56,988 nt of DNA, taken from Bacteroidota bacterium. Its GTDB lineage: Bacteria; Bacteroidota; Bacteroidia; Cytophagales; Cyclobacteriaceae. Made by a program: the position numbers and the translations under genes. Numbering within the stretch: the first letter of the stretch is position 1; each line of letters begins with the position of its first letter. Shown here one piece after another: positions 27,206 through 35,415 of this stretch. The notes beneath the pieces are model-generated. The model was not told the DNA's origin, made no database searches, and was given only the letters and a program-made list of their open reading frames with translations. The DNA lies in contig JADFHN010000018.1 in the NCBI GenBank assembly GCA_022567155.1, positions 1 through 56,988 of the forward strand, written 5' to 3'.

Positions 27206-27803
27206 AGGTTCCTATCGACTAAGATAAATAAGCAGGTAAAACAAATCGTTATAATTTCGTTACAGCTACTTTTAAAGTCCGTGAGCCGGTTTTCTACCAA
27301 AAATTTATGCGCTGTTTATGCAGAATACAGAAAAAACAATCACCCACAACAAGGTCACCTGAAAGAGACCTTGTTGCAGGAATGCCGGTGACAATTCATG
27401 CAACCTGCCTCAACATTGGTGTTTTTTTCTCTTCAAGGTTCTCTGCCGAGTAACCTTGAAGTGGATGTGATTAGTGTTTGTATCTTTCAAGATTTAAACC
27501 TTCGGCCTGCAAGTTTTTGTGAGTAACCTGGTTGCGAAATCGGGATAAAGAGGAAAATGATTATCAATTTAGGCGCTTTAGCAACAGATTTTTACAATGT
27601 GTTATTTAAATTGGAAGTTGCTTATGTATTAACTCGCATAATGGTTTTTTTTCAGGCCTGCTGAAAAAATTCAGGTTCTTACTGGCTAAGATAAGACAGT
27701 AAATACTTCATTCTGGTTTCATTTCAGCTACTTTTTTTTAAGTTTGGAATTGCGTATAACCCCTAAAAAATCCTCAATTTAGGTATAATACAGAAAAAAC
27801 AAT
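27206..27803. repeat. Gene-free spacer with a diverged direct duplication and two strong hairpins
   Basis: No gene is visible between 27180 and 27845. Segment A (27206-27340) and segment B (27673-27803) share, in the same order, aggttc, ctaagataa, cagctactttt and a perfect 17-base end, aatacagaaaaaacaat (27324-27340 and 27787-27803). Between them are two perfect 10-base stems: caacaaggtc/gaccttgttg (27347-27356 and 27367-27376) and cttcaaggtt/aaccttgaag (27431-27440 and 27452-27461). B ends 42 bases before the nucleoside phosphorylase start, so it could be part of a leader region. Confidence 0.5.
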
Positions 27804-27845
27804 GTATCAATAATGAAACTTCTTTCATTTTTTATATCTTGAATC

Positions 27846-28703
27846 ATGGCAAAGATCCCCGAATCAGAGCTGATCATAAATAAAGACGGGAGTATTTATC
27901 ATTTGAGTTTAGCTCCCGGAAGCATTTCCGACACCATTATTACTGTGGGAGATCCGGGAAGAGTGCATCTTGTAAGTCAGTATTTTACAAATATTGATTT
28001 TGAGATGAATAAGAGAGAGTTTATAACACATTCAGGTACATATAATGGAAAACGGATTACTGTGATCAGCACCGGCATGGGTACCGTCAACATCGAGGTG
28101 TTTATGACAGAGTTGGATGCACTCTTTAATATAGATCTAAAAAAGCGACAAATAAAAACCAGGAAGAAAAAACTGAAGATTATCCGGATTGGAACATCCG
28201 GATCCTTGCAGGAAGATATACCGATAGGTACACACCTGGTATCAAATTATGCTGTGGGGTTCGATGCAATGATGCAATTCTACAAGTTTCCGCAAACTGA
28301 ATTTGAACAGAAAATCGCTAATGATATCCGTGACAAGACCGGCCTTTCATTCACTCCCTATCTTGCAAAATGCTCCGAATCATTGAAAAAGCAGATCGCA
28401 TTTGATATGGTGGAAGGAAATACTATCACAAGTCCCGGCTTTTATGCGCCGCAGGGCCGCAGAATCCGGCTTGAACTCCGGTATCCGAAATTGCTTCGGG
28501 AGCTTAATTATTATCACAATGATCAATTTTGGCTTACTAATTTCGAAATGGAAACGGCCGGATATTATGCGCTTGCCAAATTGTTTGGCCATGAAATGCT
28601 GAGTGTGAATGCCATCATTGCTAACCGTATCAAAAAAACCATTTCAAAAAATCCTCAAAATATTGTGGATTCACTAATAAGAAAGGTGCTCGACAGGATT
28701 TGA
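27846..28703 (+). CDS. Nucleoside phosphorylase (uridine phosphorylase-like)
   Basis: Phosphorolysis of a nucleoside to free base and ribose-1-phosphate. 285 residues with VGDPGRVHLVSQYF near the N-terminus, STGMGTVNIEVFMTEL, GTSGSLQEDIPIGT and FEMETAGYYALAKLFGH, the NP-I family pattern. The last motif fits the uridine-type branch. Substrate preference between uridine and purine nucleosides cannot be settled from sequence. It is convergent with the small gene at 28761-29009. Confidence 0.85.
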   Translation: MAKIPESELIINKDGSIYHLSLAPGSISDTIITVGDPGRVHLVSQYFTNIDFEMNKREFITHSGTYNGKRITVISTGMGTVNIEVFMTELDALFNIDLKKRQIKTRKKKLKIIRIGTSGSLQEDIPIGTHLVSNYAVGFDAMMQFYKFPQTEFEQKIANDIRDKTGLSFTPYLAKCSESLKKQIAFDMVEGNTITSPGFYAPQGRRIRLELRYPKLLRELNYYHNDQFWLTNFEMETAGYYALAKLFGHEMLSVNAIIANRIKKTISKNPQNIVDSLIRKVLDRI

Positions 28704-28708
28704 TTATT

Positions 28709-28760
28709 CTCCTGAAACAGTAAAGATTTAGCTCAGGAGGTTCGAAAATGATTCATTTTC
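28709..28760. terminator. Double hairpin between convergent genes
   Basis: Arms ctcctga (28709-28715) and tcaggag (28733-28739), followed by a tight hairpin gaaaatg-att-cattttc (28744-28760). The position, between the nucleoside phosphorylase stop and the stop of the minus-strand gene at 28761, suits a bidirectional terminator, although the T tract is short. Confidence 0.4.
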
Positions 28761-29009
28761 TCATACATCCTGTTGGCTTATCATGGACATGATCTGCTTT
28801 TTGGCAAATACAGGATCATAGTTGTTGTAGAATCCTGATAAAATCCGGTGTGCAATCTGTGAGAAAATAAGTTCTTCATCGCTTTTTTCTTCCTTTCCGA
28901 CCCAGAATACCCTTTTGGGATGCTTTTTCATATCTTCGATGTATTCTTTAGCCCGTTCCAATTGTTCAGGAGTGAATGAAAGTTTAAAAGTAACTTCTAC
29001 TTTATCCAT
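28761..29009 (-). CDS. Small hypothetical protein
   Basis: 82 residues, no signal peptide or membrane segment. The N-terminal half reads as a beta strand followed by an amphipathic helix (FTPEQLERAKEYIEDMKKHP). I do not recognise it. Its composition is protein-like and it has a free-standing position between two hairpin-rich spacers, so I consider it a probable gene. Confidence 0.55.
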   Translation of the reverse strand: MDKVEVTFKLSFTPEQLERAKEYIEDMKKHPKRVFWVGKEEKSDEELIFSQIAHRILSGFYNNYDPVFAKKQIMSMISQQDV

Positions 29010-29193
29010 AGCGAGCTATTTAACATGTGTTGATGCAATCTCAATGCCATAATTTGGAATATGCATAAATCGTATCAAATCACAAATATAAGGAGGTTTA
29101 AACAAATATTACCGTATGTTTTTGGATGCTTGTGGTCGGGAGAGAACAGTATTTGCCAGGGATTAAGAGATCCTTAAGCCAGATAAAGGAGGG

Positions 29194-29853
29194 CTACTTG
29201 GCGTCGAACCAGTAGTATAAAGTAAGAGCCAGTCCTTGTGTTTGAGTATTTTTAATCTCAAAATCATCTGTGGCACGCCATAAATTACTTAAACTGGAAT
29301 TGAATCGAATATCGACCTGAATTTCTCCAAAAGAAAAAAGGTGTGAAACAGACGCACCGAATGCAAGACCCAGCTCTATTGTGTCTTCAACGTCCCTGCC
29401 ATAATAGTACCGGGCCTGTGCTGTATCGACATTGGTACGCTCGTTTTCATCCAGAAGAAATGCAATTTTTGGTCCTAACTGTAGTTTAAAGTGATTTCGT
29501 TTTTTGCCAATCACAAAATTGGAAAGTACCGGTATCTCGAGATAAGTTAAGCTCCTGCTGTAATAAAGGTCAGGTGTTTCTGAAGTTTCGTCCCAGCCCG
29601 ATTGCGTGTAAAGAAGTTCGATCAGAATTCCTGCCGGACCCTGTGCCATATAACTATAACTAAATCCAAAAATGAATCCTTTTGTTGTGTTTTGAGGAAC
29701 AGCAGGAACGAAATTTATCCAGCTTGAATTTTGTCCGCCTTTAATAGCAAACTGATGTTTCACCTCCTTCCGTAAATCCGTGTCTTGTGCACAAACGGGT
29801 GAACTAACGGCAACAGCAAGAATAAGCCCCGGAATAACATAAATATTTTTCAT
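29194..29853 (-). CDS. Outer membrane beta-barrel protein (PorT-like fold)
   Basis: 219 residues with a signal peptide (about 1-22, ending VCAQD). The mature part begins KHQFAIKGGQNSSWINF and alternates aromatic and polar residues in eight or so strands, ending LTLYYWFDAK. This is the outer membrane beta-barrel (PF13568-type) pattern common in Bacteroidota. Function unknown; the fold group also includes PorT, but similarity is only structural. Confidence 0.8.
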   Translation of the reverse strand: MKNIYVIPGLILAVAVSSPVCAQDTDLRKEVKHQFAIKGGQNSSWINFVPAVPQNTTKGFIFGFSYSYMAQGPAGILIELLYTQSGWDETSETPDLYYSRSLTYLEIPVLSNFVIGKKRNHFKLQLGPKIAFLLDENERTNVDTAQARYYYGRDVEDTIELGLAFGASVSHLFSFGEIQVDIRFNSSLSNLWRATDDFEIKNTQTQGLALTLYYWFDAK

Positions 29854-30072
29854 GCAGTTTGTGCATCAAACAACAAAGAAGTGTAATAAAATCGATACAA
29901 ATCTAACAATCTGGAGCCTTAACCAAAGCCGGGAGGAATAATTAAGTTGAAGTAATGACCGGAACAGCAACAAAAAACTATCTTATTGTTCTGAAAAGTA
30001 AAATAATCCACCTCTGTTATGAAACAAATGCCCGGTGAAATACTGAGATACAATTCAGGACACCCGAATATA

Positions 30073-30480
30073 TTACTGATCGTAGGTGCGTGTTTTTATC
30101 TCGATCACACCATTTTTGCCCATCTCCCCATAGGTAGTCAGTTCATGGTAACTTCGCAGCACCCTGATCGAAATAATATCAATGGGATTTATTGCATTAT
30201 TTGCCATGCCATAATCTCTTCCCATGGGAATGTTGTTGATTACATAATAGGGTTGGTTGTTTAAATTAATTGAGTTTCCACCCCTGATCTGAACTCTCAC
30301 ATCGTTACCGATTCCGGTTACCATCAGTCCTCCCTGCAGCCGTAAAACATCTGCCAGGTTGTGATAGAGAGCATAAGAGGGTTCCGAACGTGTAAATCTG
30401 TTAGTATTCAGCGATGATGAACATGCGACTATATTCAGCACCGAACCAAAAAACAGCAGTATATAAAATAACTTTTTCAT
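30073..30480 (-). CDS. Lipoprotein consisting of a lone TonB-receptor plug domain
   Basis: 135 residues. The signal peptide ends in the lipobox LNIVAC with the cysteine at about residue 20. The remainder is a single plug-like domain: LADVLRLQGGLMVTGIGNDVRVQIRGG followed by PYYVINNIPMG, DIISIRVLRS and the ending GVIEIKTR. These are the hallmarks of SusC/RagA-type TonB receptor plugs, but no barrel follows. Such stand-alone plugs occur in Bacteroidota and have no established function that I know. Confidence 0.8.
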   Translation of the reverse strand: MKKLFYILLFFGSVLNIVACSSSLNTNRFTRSEPSYALYHNLADVLRLQGGLMVTGIGNDVRVQIRGGNSINLNNQPYYVINNIPMGRDYGMANNAINPIDIISIRVLRSYHELTTYGEMGKNGVIEIKTRTYDQ

Positions 30481-30637
30481 GATTGATATTTATTATTTGA
30501 GTTTATCAATATAAAATTACGAAATAATAACCGGATACAGAATTCAATTAGATAAAAATGGCTCAACAAACGGATAACTGGTTCTGTCTTTACACAAGCA
30601 AACATTCGAGAGCCGGGAAGGCGGGCTCATGCGCAAA

Positions 30638-30928
30638 TCAATCCTTATCATCTTTTCTTTTATCCCGGTTCGAAAAAGCGGTACGGAAAGCCGCTTTCAC
30701 TTCTTTTCCGGCCTTTTCAAGCTGTGCTTCCACTTCTTCCCATTTACCCTTGTTCTTTTCTTTGAATTCCTTGAAATTGTTTCCAAGCGAGTCTTTGCTT
30801 TTTTTCAATTCTTCAAATCGCTGTTTAAATTCATCCTGCAGATTATCAGTGGCGCCATTCAGTTCCTCCAGAAAGCTGTCAATCTTCCTGCCCAGATCTT
30901 TTAATAATTTTTCTGCTTTTCCAGCCAT
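30638..30928 (-). CDS. Small charged coiled-coil protein
   Basis: 96 residues, almost entirely helical and highly charged (repeated Lys and Glu), with heptad-like spacing from about residue 5 to 85. There is no signal peptide. It resembles YtxH- or apolipoprotein-like stress helices only in composition. It is divergent from the gene at 31002. Its long unbroken helix and codon use support a real gene. Confidence 0.6.
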   Translation of the reverse strand: MAGKAEKLLKDLGRKIDSFLEELNGATDNLQDEFKQRFEELKKSKDSLGNNFKEFKEKNKGKWEEVEAQLEKAGKEVKAAFRTAFSNRDKRKDDKD

Positions 30929-31001
30929 AATGCCTGTATTTTGGGTTTCTTGATTATTTTCAAAAAAATACTAAAACTTTTCCAATTAATGCACTGTTGT
31001 A

Positions 31002-31700
31002 ATGGATATTATGGATGATTTTAATAAAGATCCGGTAGGATTTCTGCAGCACCAGCTTCAAACCACCGCTACACTCAAGAAAAATATTTGGAAGCTTACC
31101 ATGGAAATGTTTGTACACATGAAGAAGGAAACTTCCGGGCTTGTGAATGAAATTTTGCTGAAAAGTAAAGATTTCCCCGATATTGAAATTGAATATAAGG
31201 AGGTCGATGCACTTGAATTTAATCTCAAATTTGGCAGTGACATACTTATTTTTGAGCTGCAAACCAATATTGTGACGTTCAACGCAACACACCCATTAAT
31301 GAAAACGAAGTATCTGCAGGAAAAAAAGGATCTGCGTTATTTTGCACAGGTTATGATTTACGACTTTTTGTCGGATTCTATAAAATACGATCGCACCGAG
31401 GACTCGGGTTATTTACTTGCTCGGGTGCTTATAAATGGAGAAAATCATTTTATGGTGGAAGGTGCTCAGGGTTTAAATTATTTGATTAATGGGATCGAGC
31501 ATATCGAAGCCACAAGTGAAAATCTTTCATTGCTGGTAAAGAAGACGATGGCTGTAGCGATTGAAAGTGATCTTTTCGGCCCGGACTTCAAGCAGATCCA
31601 ATATATTACATTGGGGCAGAAAATGGGAAAAAACAAGGAAATAGGCCACGGGCAAAAGATCGGTTTTCAGATGAAAAACGATGCCGATATTGAGGGGTAA
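31002..31700 (+). CDS. Hypothetical protein, function unknown
   Basis: 232 residues without signal peptide or membrane segments. The N-terminus (FLQHQLQTTATLKKNIWKLTMEMFVHMKKE) is helical; the centre (EIEYKEVDALEFNLKFGSDILIFELQTNIVTFN) is beta-rich. I do not recognise a family. It lies alone, divergent from the coiled-coil gene and convergent with adenine deaminase, 131 bases away. Confidence 0.7.
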   Translation: MDIMDDFNKDPVGFLQHQLQTTATLKKNIWKLTMEMFVHMKKETSGLVNEILLKSKDFPDIEIEYKEVDALEFNLKFGSDILIFELQTNIVTFNATHPLMKTKYLQEKKDLRYFAQVMIYDFLSDSIKYDRTEDSGYLLARVLINGENHFMVEGAQGLNYLINGIEHIEATSENLSLLVKKTMAVAIESDLFGPDFKQIQYITLGQKMGKNKEIGHGQKIGFQMKNDADIEG

Positions 31701-31831
31701 GTACGGGAAAAGTTTATGGATGTTTTTTTGTTGTATTAATTGAATTAACCCTTTCATTTTCCCGGAACTGAGCGTAACGCAGGTAAGGACAAAAAGAAAT
31801 TCCGCATCTTGGCTAAGGAAGATGTTTCCTG

Positions 31832-33451
31832 CTAACAAAACAGATCCACAAACTCAAACTTATTTCCGCTAAACAGGCCTTTATCGCTTAGCTTTAGGTC
31901 AGGGATCACCAGCAGAGCCATAAAAGATAACGTCATAAAGGGAGCCCGCAGGCCGGAACCCAGTTTTTTAGCAAACCGATCAATTTCGATGTAACTACTG
32001 GCAACATTATACCCATCATCACCAGACATCAGACCCGCAAACGGGAGCGGAAGCAGAAGCTCCCGGCCATAACCCACAGCCGATACTCCACCTTTTGTTT
32101 TTATGATCAGGTTTATGGCTTTTGCCAACGAGTCGTCATCAACGCCCACTGCAATGATATTGTGCGAATCGTGCCCTACCGAGGAGGCAATGGCTCCTTC
32201 CTTTAATCCAATATTTTTTATGAATGCCACGGCAGGAGTCGTTTGGAAATATCTGTTCAGTACCACCATTTTCAGCACATCGCTGTCCGTGTTACTTACC
32301 ACTTCGCCGTTTTCGGTTTTTGCATCGCAACTGATTCCATAAGTGATAAGTTGCCCGTCAAATGCTTCGATAACCCTGATTTTATTACCCTTTGCTTCTA
32401 CACGAAACGCCGACGGCGATATGGGTGAGATATTGAAATTATTTATAGGTGCTTCGTTTTGATGCAATATCAATGATTTGCCATTCTCTGCGACTTTTAT
32501 ACCCTCTATCCGGGTTTGTATTACTTCAAACGCATTTAAATCCTTTAAGATAATAAAATCAGCTGGATTTCCCTCCCGTAACATGCCCACATTCAGGTTG
32601 TAATGTAAGACCGGATTGATGCATGCGGCTTTCAGGACATTGAAAAGGTCAATTCCTTTATCTATTGCTTTACTTACCAGTTTGTTGATATGGCCGGAAG
32701 CAAGTTCATCGGGGTGTTTGTCGTCGGAGCATAGCATCACCATGTCAGGATATTCATCTATAAGTCTGCAGAGTGCCTCAAAGTTCCGTGCTGCACTCCC
32801 TTCCCGGATAGATATTTTCATGCCGGATTTTATTTTATGCAGGGCCTCGTCATAGGTAAAGCATTCGTGATCGGTGCTGATTCCTGCCGAAATGTAGGCA
32901 TCAGCCTGATCGCCTTTAAGTCCCGGGGCGTGTCCGTCAACAGGCTTTTTGTGCTTTGCCGCAAGGCGGATCTTTTGCATGACAGCATCATCCCGGCTGA
33001 TGACTCCCGGCCAGTTCATCATTTCAGAAAGGTATTTTATCTCATCGCGCGAAAGTAGTCTGTTTATATCGGCAGCTGTAATTTCCGCTCCCGCCGTTTC
33101 GAACGGTGTGGCCGGCACGCAGGAAGGCGCTCCGAAGTTAAATTTGAAGGGAACTTTTGCGCCATTGTGTATCATGAAGTCAACCCCTTTCACACCCAGC
33201 ACATTGCCGATTTCATGCGGGTCGGAAACCGTGGCCACAGTGCCGTGCACGACAGCTAGTCTTGCAAACTCCGATGGAATAAGCATCGAACTCTCAATAT
33301 GTATGTGAGAATCAATGAACCCCGGGAGAATATAATGTGTGGCTTCGGAAATTTCAGTTATGCCCGTGATAATTCCATCTTCAAAAAAGACTGATGCGGG
33401 ATAAATCTTTTTATTTAAAATATCAATGAGGTTTCCTTGAACTGATGCCAT
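31832..33451 (-). CDS. ade: Adenine deaminase
   Basis: Converts adenine to hypoxanthine in purine salvage. 539 residues of the amidohydrolase superfamily. The metal-binding HIHIESSML is near residue 48 and the GFIDSH lead-in is intact. DGHAPGLKGDQADAYISAGISTDHECFT and MLCSDDKHPDELASGHIN are characteristic of Ade. The C-terminal SVGHDSHNIIAVGVDD is typical of this family and not of adenosine deaminases. It is convergent with the hypothetical gene upstream and divergent from the small lipoprotein gene. Confidence 0.94.
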   Translation of the reverse strand: MASVQGNLIDILNKKIYPASVFFEDGIITGITEISEATHYILPGFIDSHIHIESSMLIPSEFARLAVVHGTVATVSDPHEIGNVLGVKGVDFMIHNGAKVPFKFNFGAPSCVPATPFETAGAEITAADINRLLSRDEIKYLSEMMNWPGVISRDDAVMQKIRLAAKHKKPVDGHAPGLKGDQADAYISAGISTDHECFTYDEALHKIKSGMKISIREGSAARNFEALCRLIDEYPDMVMLCSDDKHPDELASGHINKLVSKAIDKGIDLFNVLKAACINPVLHYNLNVGMLREGNPADFIILKDLNAFEVIQTRIEGIKVAENGKSLILHQNEAPINNFNISPISPSAFRVEAKGNKIRVIEAFDGQLITYGISCDAKTENGEVVSNTDSDVLKMVVLNRYFQTTPAVAFIKNIGLKEGAIASSVGHDSHNIIAVGVDDDSLAKAINLIIKTKGGVSAVGYGRELLLPLPFAGLMSGDDGYNVASSYIEIDRFAKKLGSGLRAPFMTLSFMALLVIPDLKLSDKGLFSGNKFEFVDLFC

Positions 33452-33516
33452 GCCAATCGAATATCTGATTAGTAATTGCCGTAAACAAATCTATCCCATA
33501 AAAGAATTTAATAAGC

Positions 33517-33524
33517 TATATTTG
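33517..33524 (+). promoter_or_regulatory. Candidate -7 box for the small-lipoprotein / cmk / ispH transcript
   Basis: tatatttg is a perfect TAnnTTTG match and lies 18 bases before the GTG of the small lipoprotein gene at 33543. Transcription could continue through cmk and ispH, which follow closely. Confidence 0.45.
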
Positions 33525-33542
33525 TATTAAAATTCTGGTAAG

Positions 33543-33671
33543 GTGAAATCAAGAAAGGTCATATGTTTATTACTGGGTATATTACTGTTGGCAGGTTCCT
33601 GTAAATCAACGAATAAACCAAGGACAATTAAGCCAAACAAACCCATTCCGTGTCCTCAAGTAGATTGCTGA
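33543..33671 (+). CDS. Tiny lipoprotein (42 residues)
   Basis: Reading from the GTG at 33543 gives 42 residues: MKSRKV, a hydrophobic run CLLLGILLL, the lipobox LAGSC with the modified cysteine at residue 20, then a 22-residue Lys- and Pro-rich tail ending CPQVDC. The stop is seven bases before the cmk ATG. A perfect -7 box lies just upstream. The features of a lipoprotein signal are complete, so I regard it as a real short gene. A non-coding leader for cmk is the alternative. Confidence 0.6.
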   Translation: MKSRKVICLLLGILLLAGSCKSTNKPRTIKPNKPIPCPQVDC

Positions 33672-33678
33672 TATCTGA

Positions 33679-34365
33679 ATGAAAAAAGTTAATATTGCAA
33701 TTGACGGTTTTTCGGCATGTGGGAAGAGTACAACGGCAAAAGCTATGGCCAGAGAACTAGGATACTTGTATGTGGATTCGGGTGCGATGTACAGGGCGGT
33801 GACGTTGTATTTTCTGGACCATAATATTACGCTTACCAACCCCAGAGAAGTGCAAAAGGCGTTGGATAACATAAAAATTACCTTTCATGTTAATCCGAAA
33901 ACGGGAGAGACGGAAACATTTCTTAACGTATTAAGAGTGGAAGAAGAAATCAGGACAATGAGAGTCACAGAACACGTAAGTCAGGTAAGTGCATTGTCGC
34001 CTGTACGGAAGGCCATGGTGAGCCAGCAGCAAAAGTTCGGGAAAAAGAAAGGGGTGGTAATGGATGGAAGAGATATCGGCACAGTAGTGTTTCCCGATGC
34101 AGCATTAAAAATATTTATGATTGCCGATATGAATATTCGTGTCGAGAGGAGGCAGAAAGAGCTTTTCGAAAAGAACCAGTTGGTAGATTTTGAGGAAGTG
34201 AAAGCAAACCTTGCAAGGCGTGATGCAATAGATTCGACGCGGGAAGACAGCCCACTGAAGCAGGCTGACGATGCCCTGATCATCGACACGACCTACCTTA
34301 CACTCGACGAGCAAATCGAGGAAGGGCTGAACCTTGCGACAAGCAGGATATTGGAACAAAATTAA
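33679..34365 (+). CDS. cmk: Cytidylate kinase
   Basis: Phosphorylates CMP and dCMP with ATP. 228 residues with the P-loop DGFSACGKST near residue 8, the NMP-binding VDSGAMYRAV and MDGRDIGTVVFPDA, and the lid segment RRQKELFEKN. It is followed 10 bases later by ispH, a neighbour pair I recall from Bacteroidota. Confidence 0.94.
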   Translation: MKKVNIAIDGFSACGKSTTAKAMARELGYLYVDSGAMYRAVTLYFLDHNITLTNPREVQKALDNIKITFHVNPKTGETETFLNVLRVEEEIRTMRVTEHVSQVSALSPVRKAMVSQQQKFGKKKGVVMDGRDIGTVVFPDAALKIFMIADMNIRVERRQKELFEKNQLVDFEEVKANLARRDAIDSTREDSPLKQADDALIIDTTYLTLDEQIEEGLNLATSRILEQN

Positions 34366-34375
34366 CCGGAAAAGC

Positions 34376-35278
34376 ATGACAGTAAATATTGATCAGAATT
34401 CAGGTTATTGTTTTGGAGTGGAGTTTGCCATAAAAATGGCCGAGGATGAGATGGCCGAATCCGGCCCACTGTATTGCCTGGGTGATATTGTTCACAATTC
34501 AATGGAAGTGAACAGGCTGAAAGAAAAAGGACTGATAGTAATTGAAAAGGAGGATTTTAAAAATATAAAAAATGCAAGGGTTCTGATACGGGCACACGGG
34601 GAGCCTCCCGAAACGTACCGGATTGCGCTGGAAAATAACATTGAATTGATTGATGCCAGTTGTCCGGTGGTGTTGAAACTGCAGAACCGTGTAAGAAATG
34701 CATTTGATAAAATGACGGTAGCTAACGGGCAGATTGTGATATATGGTAAACCCGGTCATGCAGAAGTGATAGGGCTTACGGGACAGACGCGCAACGAGGC
34801 GATTGTGGTGATGTCAAAAGAAGATCTGGATCAGGTTGATTTTACAAAGCCGATTGTGCTGTTCAGCCAGACAACCAAGAGCACCAAAGGTTTCTATGCG
34901 ATCAAGGAAGAAATAGAAAGAAGAATTAAGGATACGGGACGGTTGGATGTGTTCGATTTTAAAGCCAACGACAGTATTTGCCGCCAAGTATCAGGCAGAG
35001 AGCCGCCACTGACACGCTTTTCACAGGCTCATGATGTAATAATTTTTGTTAGCGGCAAAAAAAGTTCTAACGGAAAAGCTTTGTTTTCTGTTTGCAGCGA
35101 AAATAATCCCAGAAGTTATTTTGTGGAAAAACCGGATGATGTGGAAAAGAATTGGTTTAGACCTGAAGATAAAATTGGTATCTGCGGAGCCACCTCCACC
35201 CCTGTGTGGCTGATGGAGCAGATTTACGCCCATATATTAGTGCTTGGAACCGAAATAAATGAACCGGTGAACACATAG
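34376..35278 (+). CDS. ispH: 4-Hydroxy-3-methylbut-2-enyl diphosphate reductase
   Basis: Last step of the methylerythritol phosphate pathway, making IPP and DMAPP with a 4Fe-4S cluster. About 300 residues. The three cluster cysteines are in SGYCFGVE, DASCPVV and DSICRQ. The AHGEPPE and YGKPGHAEVIGL motifs are present. I start at the ATG 34376 after cmk; a longer reading from 34334 would add 14 residues overlapping cmk and is unlikely. Isoprenoids made here feed menaquinone synthesis. Confidence 0.94.
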   Translation: MTVNIDQNSGYCFGVEFAIKMAEDEMAESGPLYCLGDIVHNSMEVNRLKEKGLIVIEKEDFKNIKNARVLIRAHGEPPETYRIALENNIELIDASCPVVLKLQNRVRNAFDKMTVANGQIVIYGKPGHAEVIGLTGQTRNEAIVVMSKEDLDQVDFTKPIVLFSQTTKSTKGFYAIKEEIERRIKDTGRLDVFDFKANDSICRQVSGREPPLTRFSQAHDVIIFVSGKKSSNGKALFSVCSENNPRSYFVEKPDDVEKNWFRPEDKIGICGATSTPVWLMEQIYAHILVLGTEINEPVNT

Positions 35279-35365
35279 ATTTCAAATATTCAGAACCGGA
35301 TTTTTATTAGTTGGAAGTGCGTGTGAATTAATTATTCCGTACATTTTAATTATTCAAAATTTTGT

Positions 35366-35373
35366 TAATTTTG
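35366..35373 (+). promoter_or_regulatory. Candidate -7 box for the nqr operon
   Basis: taattttg is a perfect TAnnTTTG match 42 bases before the nqrA ATG at 35416. The expected -33 position holds only a T-rich stretch. Confidence 0.5.
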
Positions 35374-35415
35374 GCTGGATTTTCCGGAGGGCAGAACTTT
35401 TCTGAAAATAACAGA

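Noticed and set aside
34334-34375. Extended IspH start inside cmk
   Set aside because: The extra 14 residues are not family sequence; the ATG 34376 gives the usual N-terminus.
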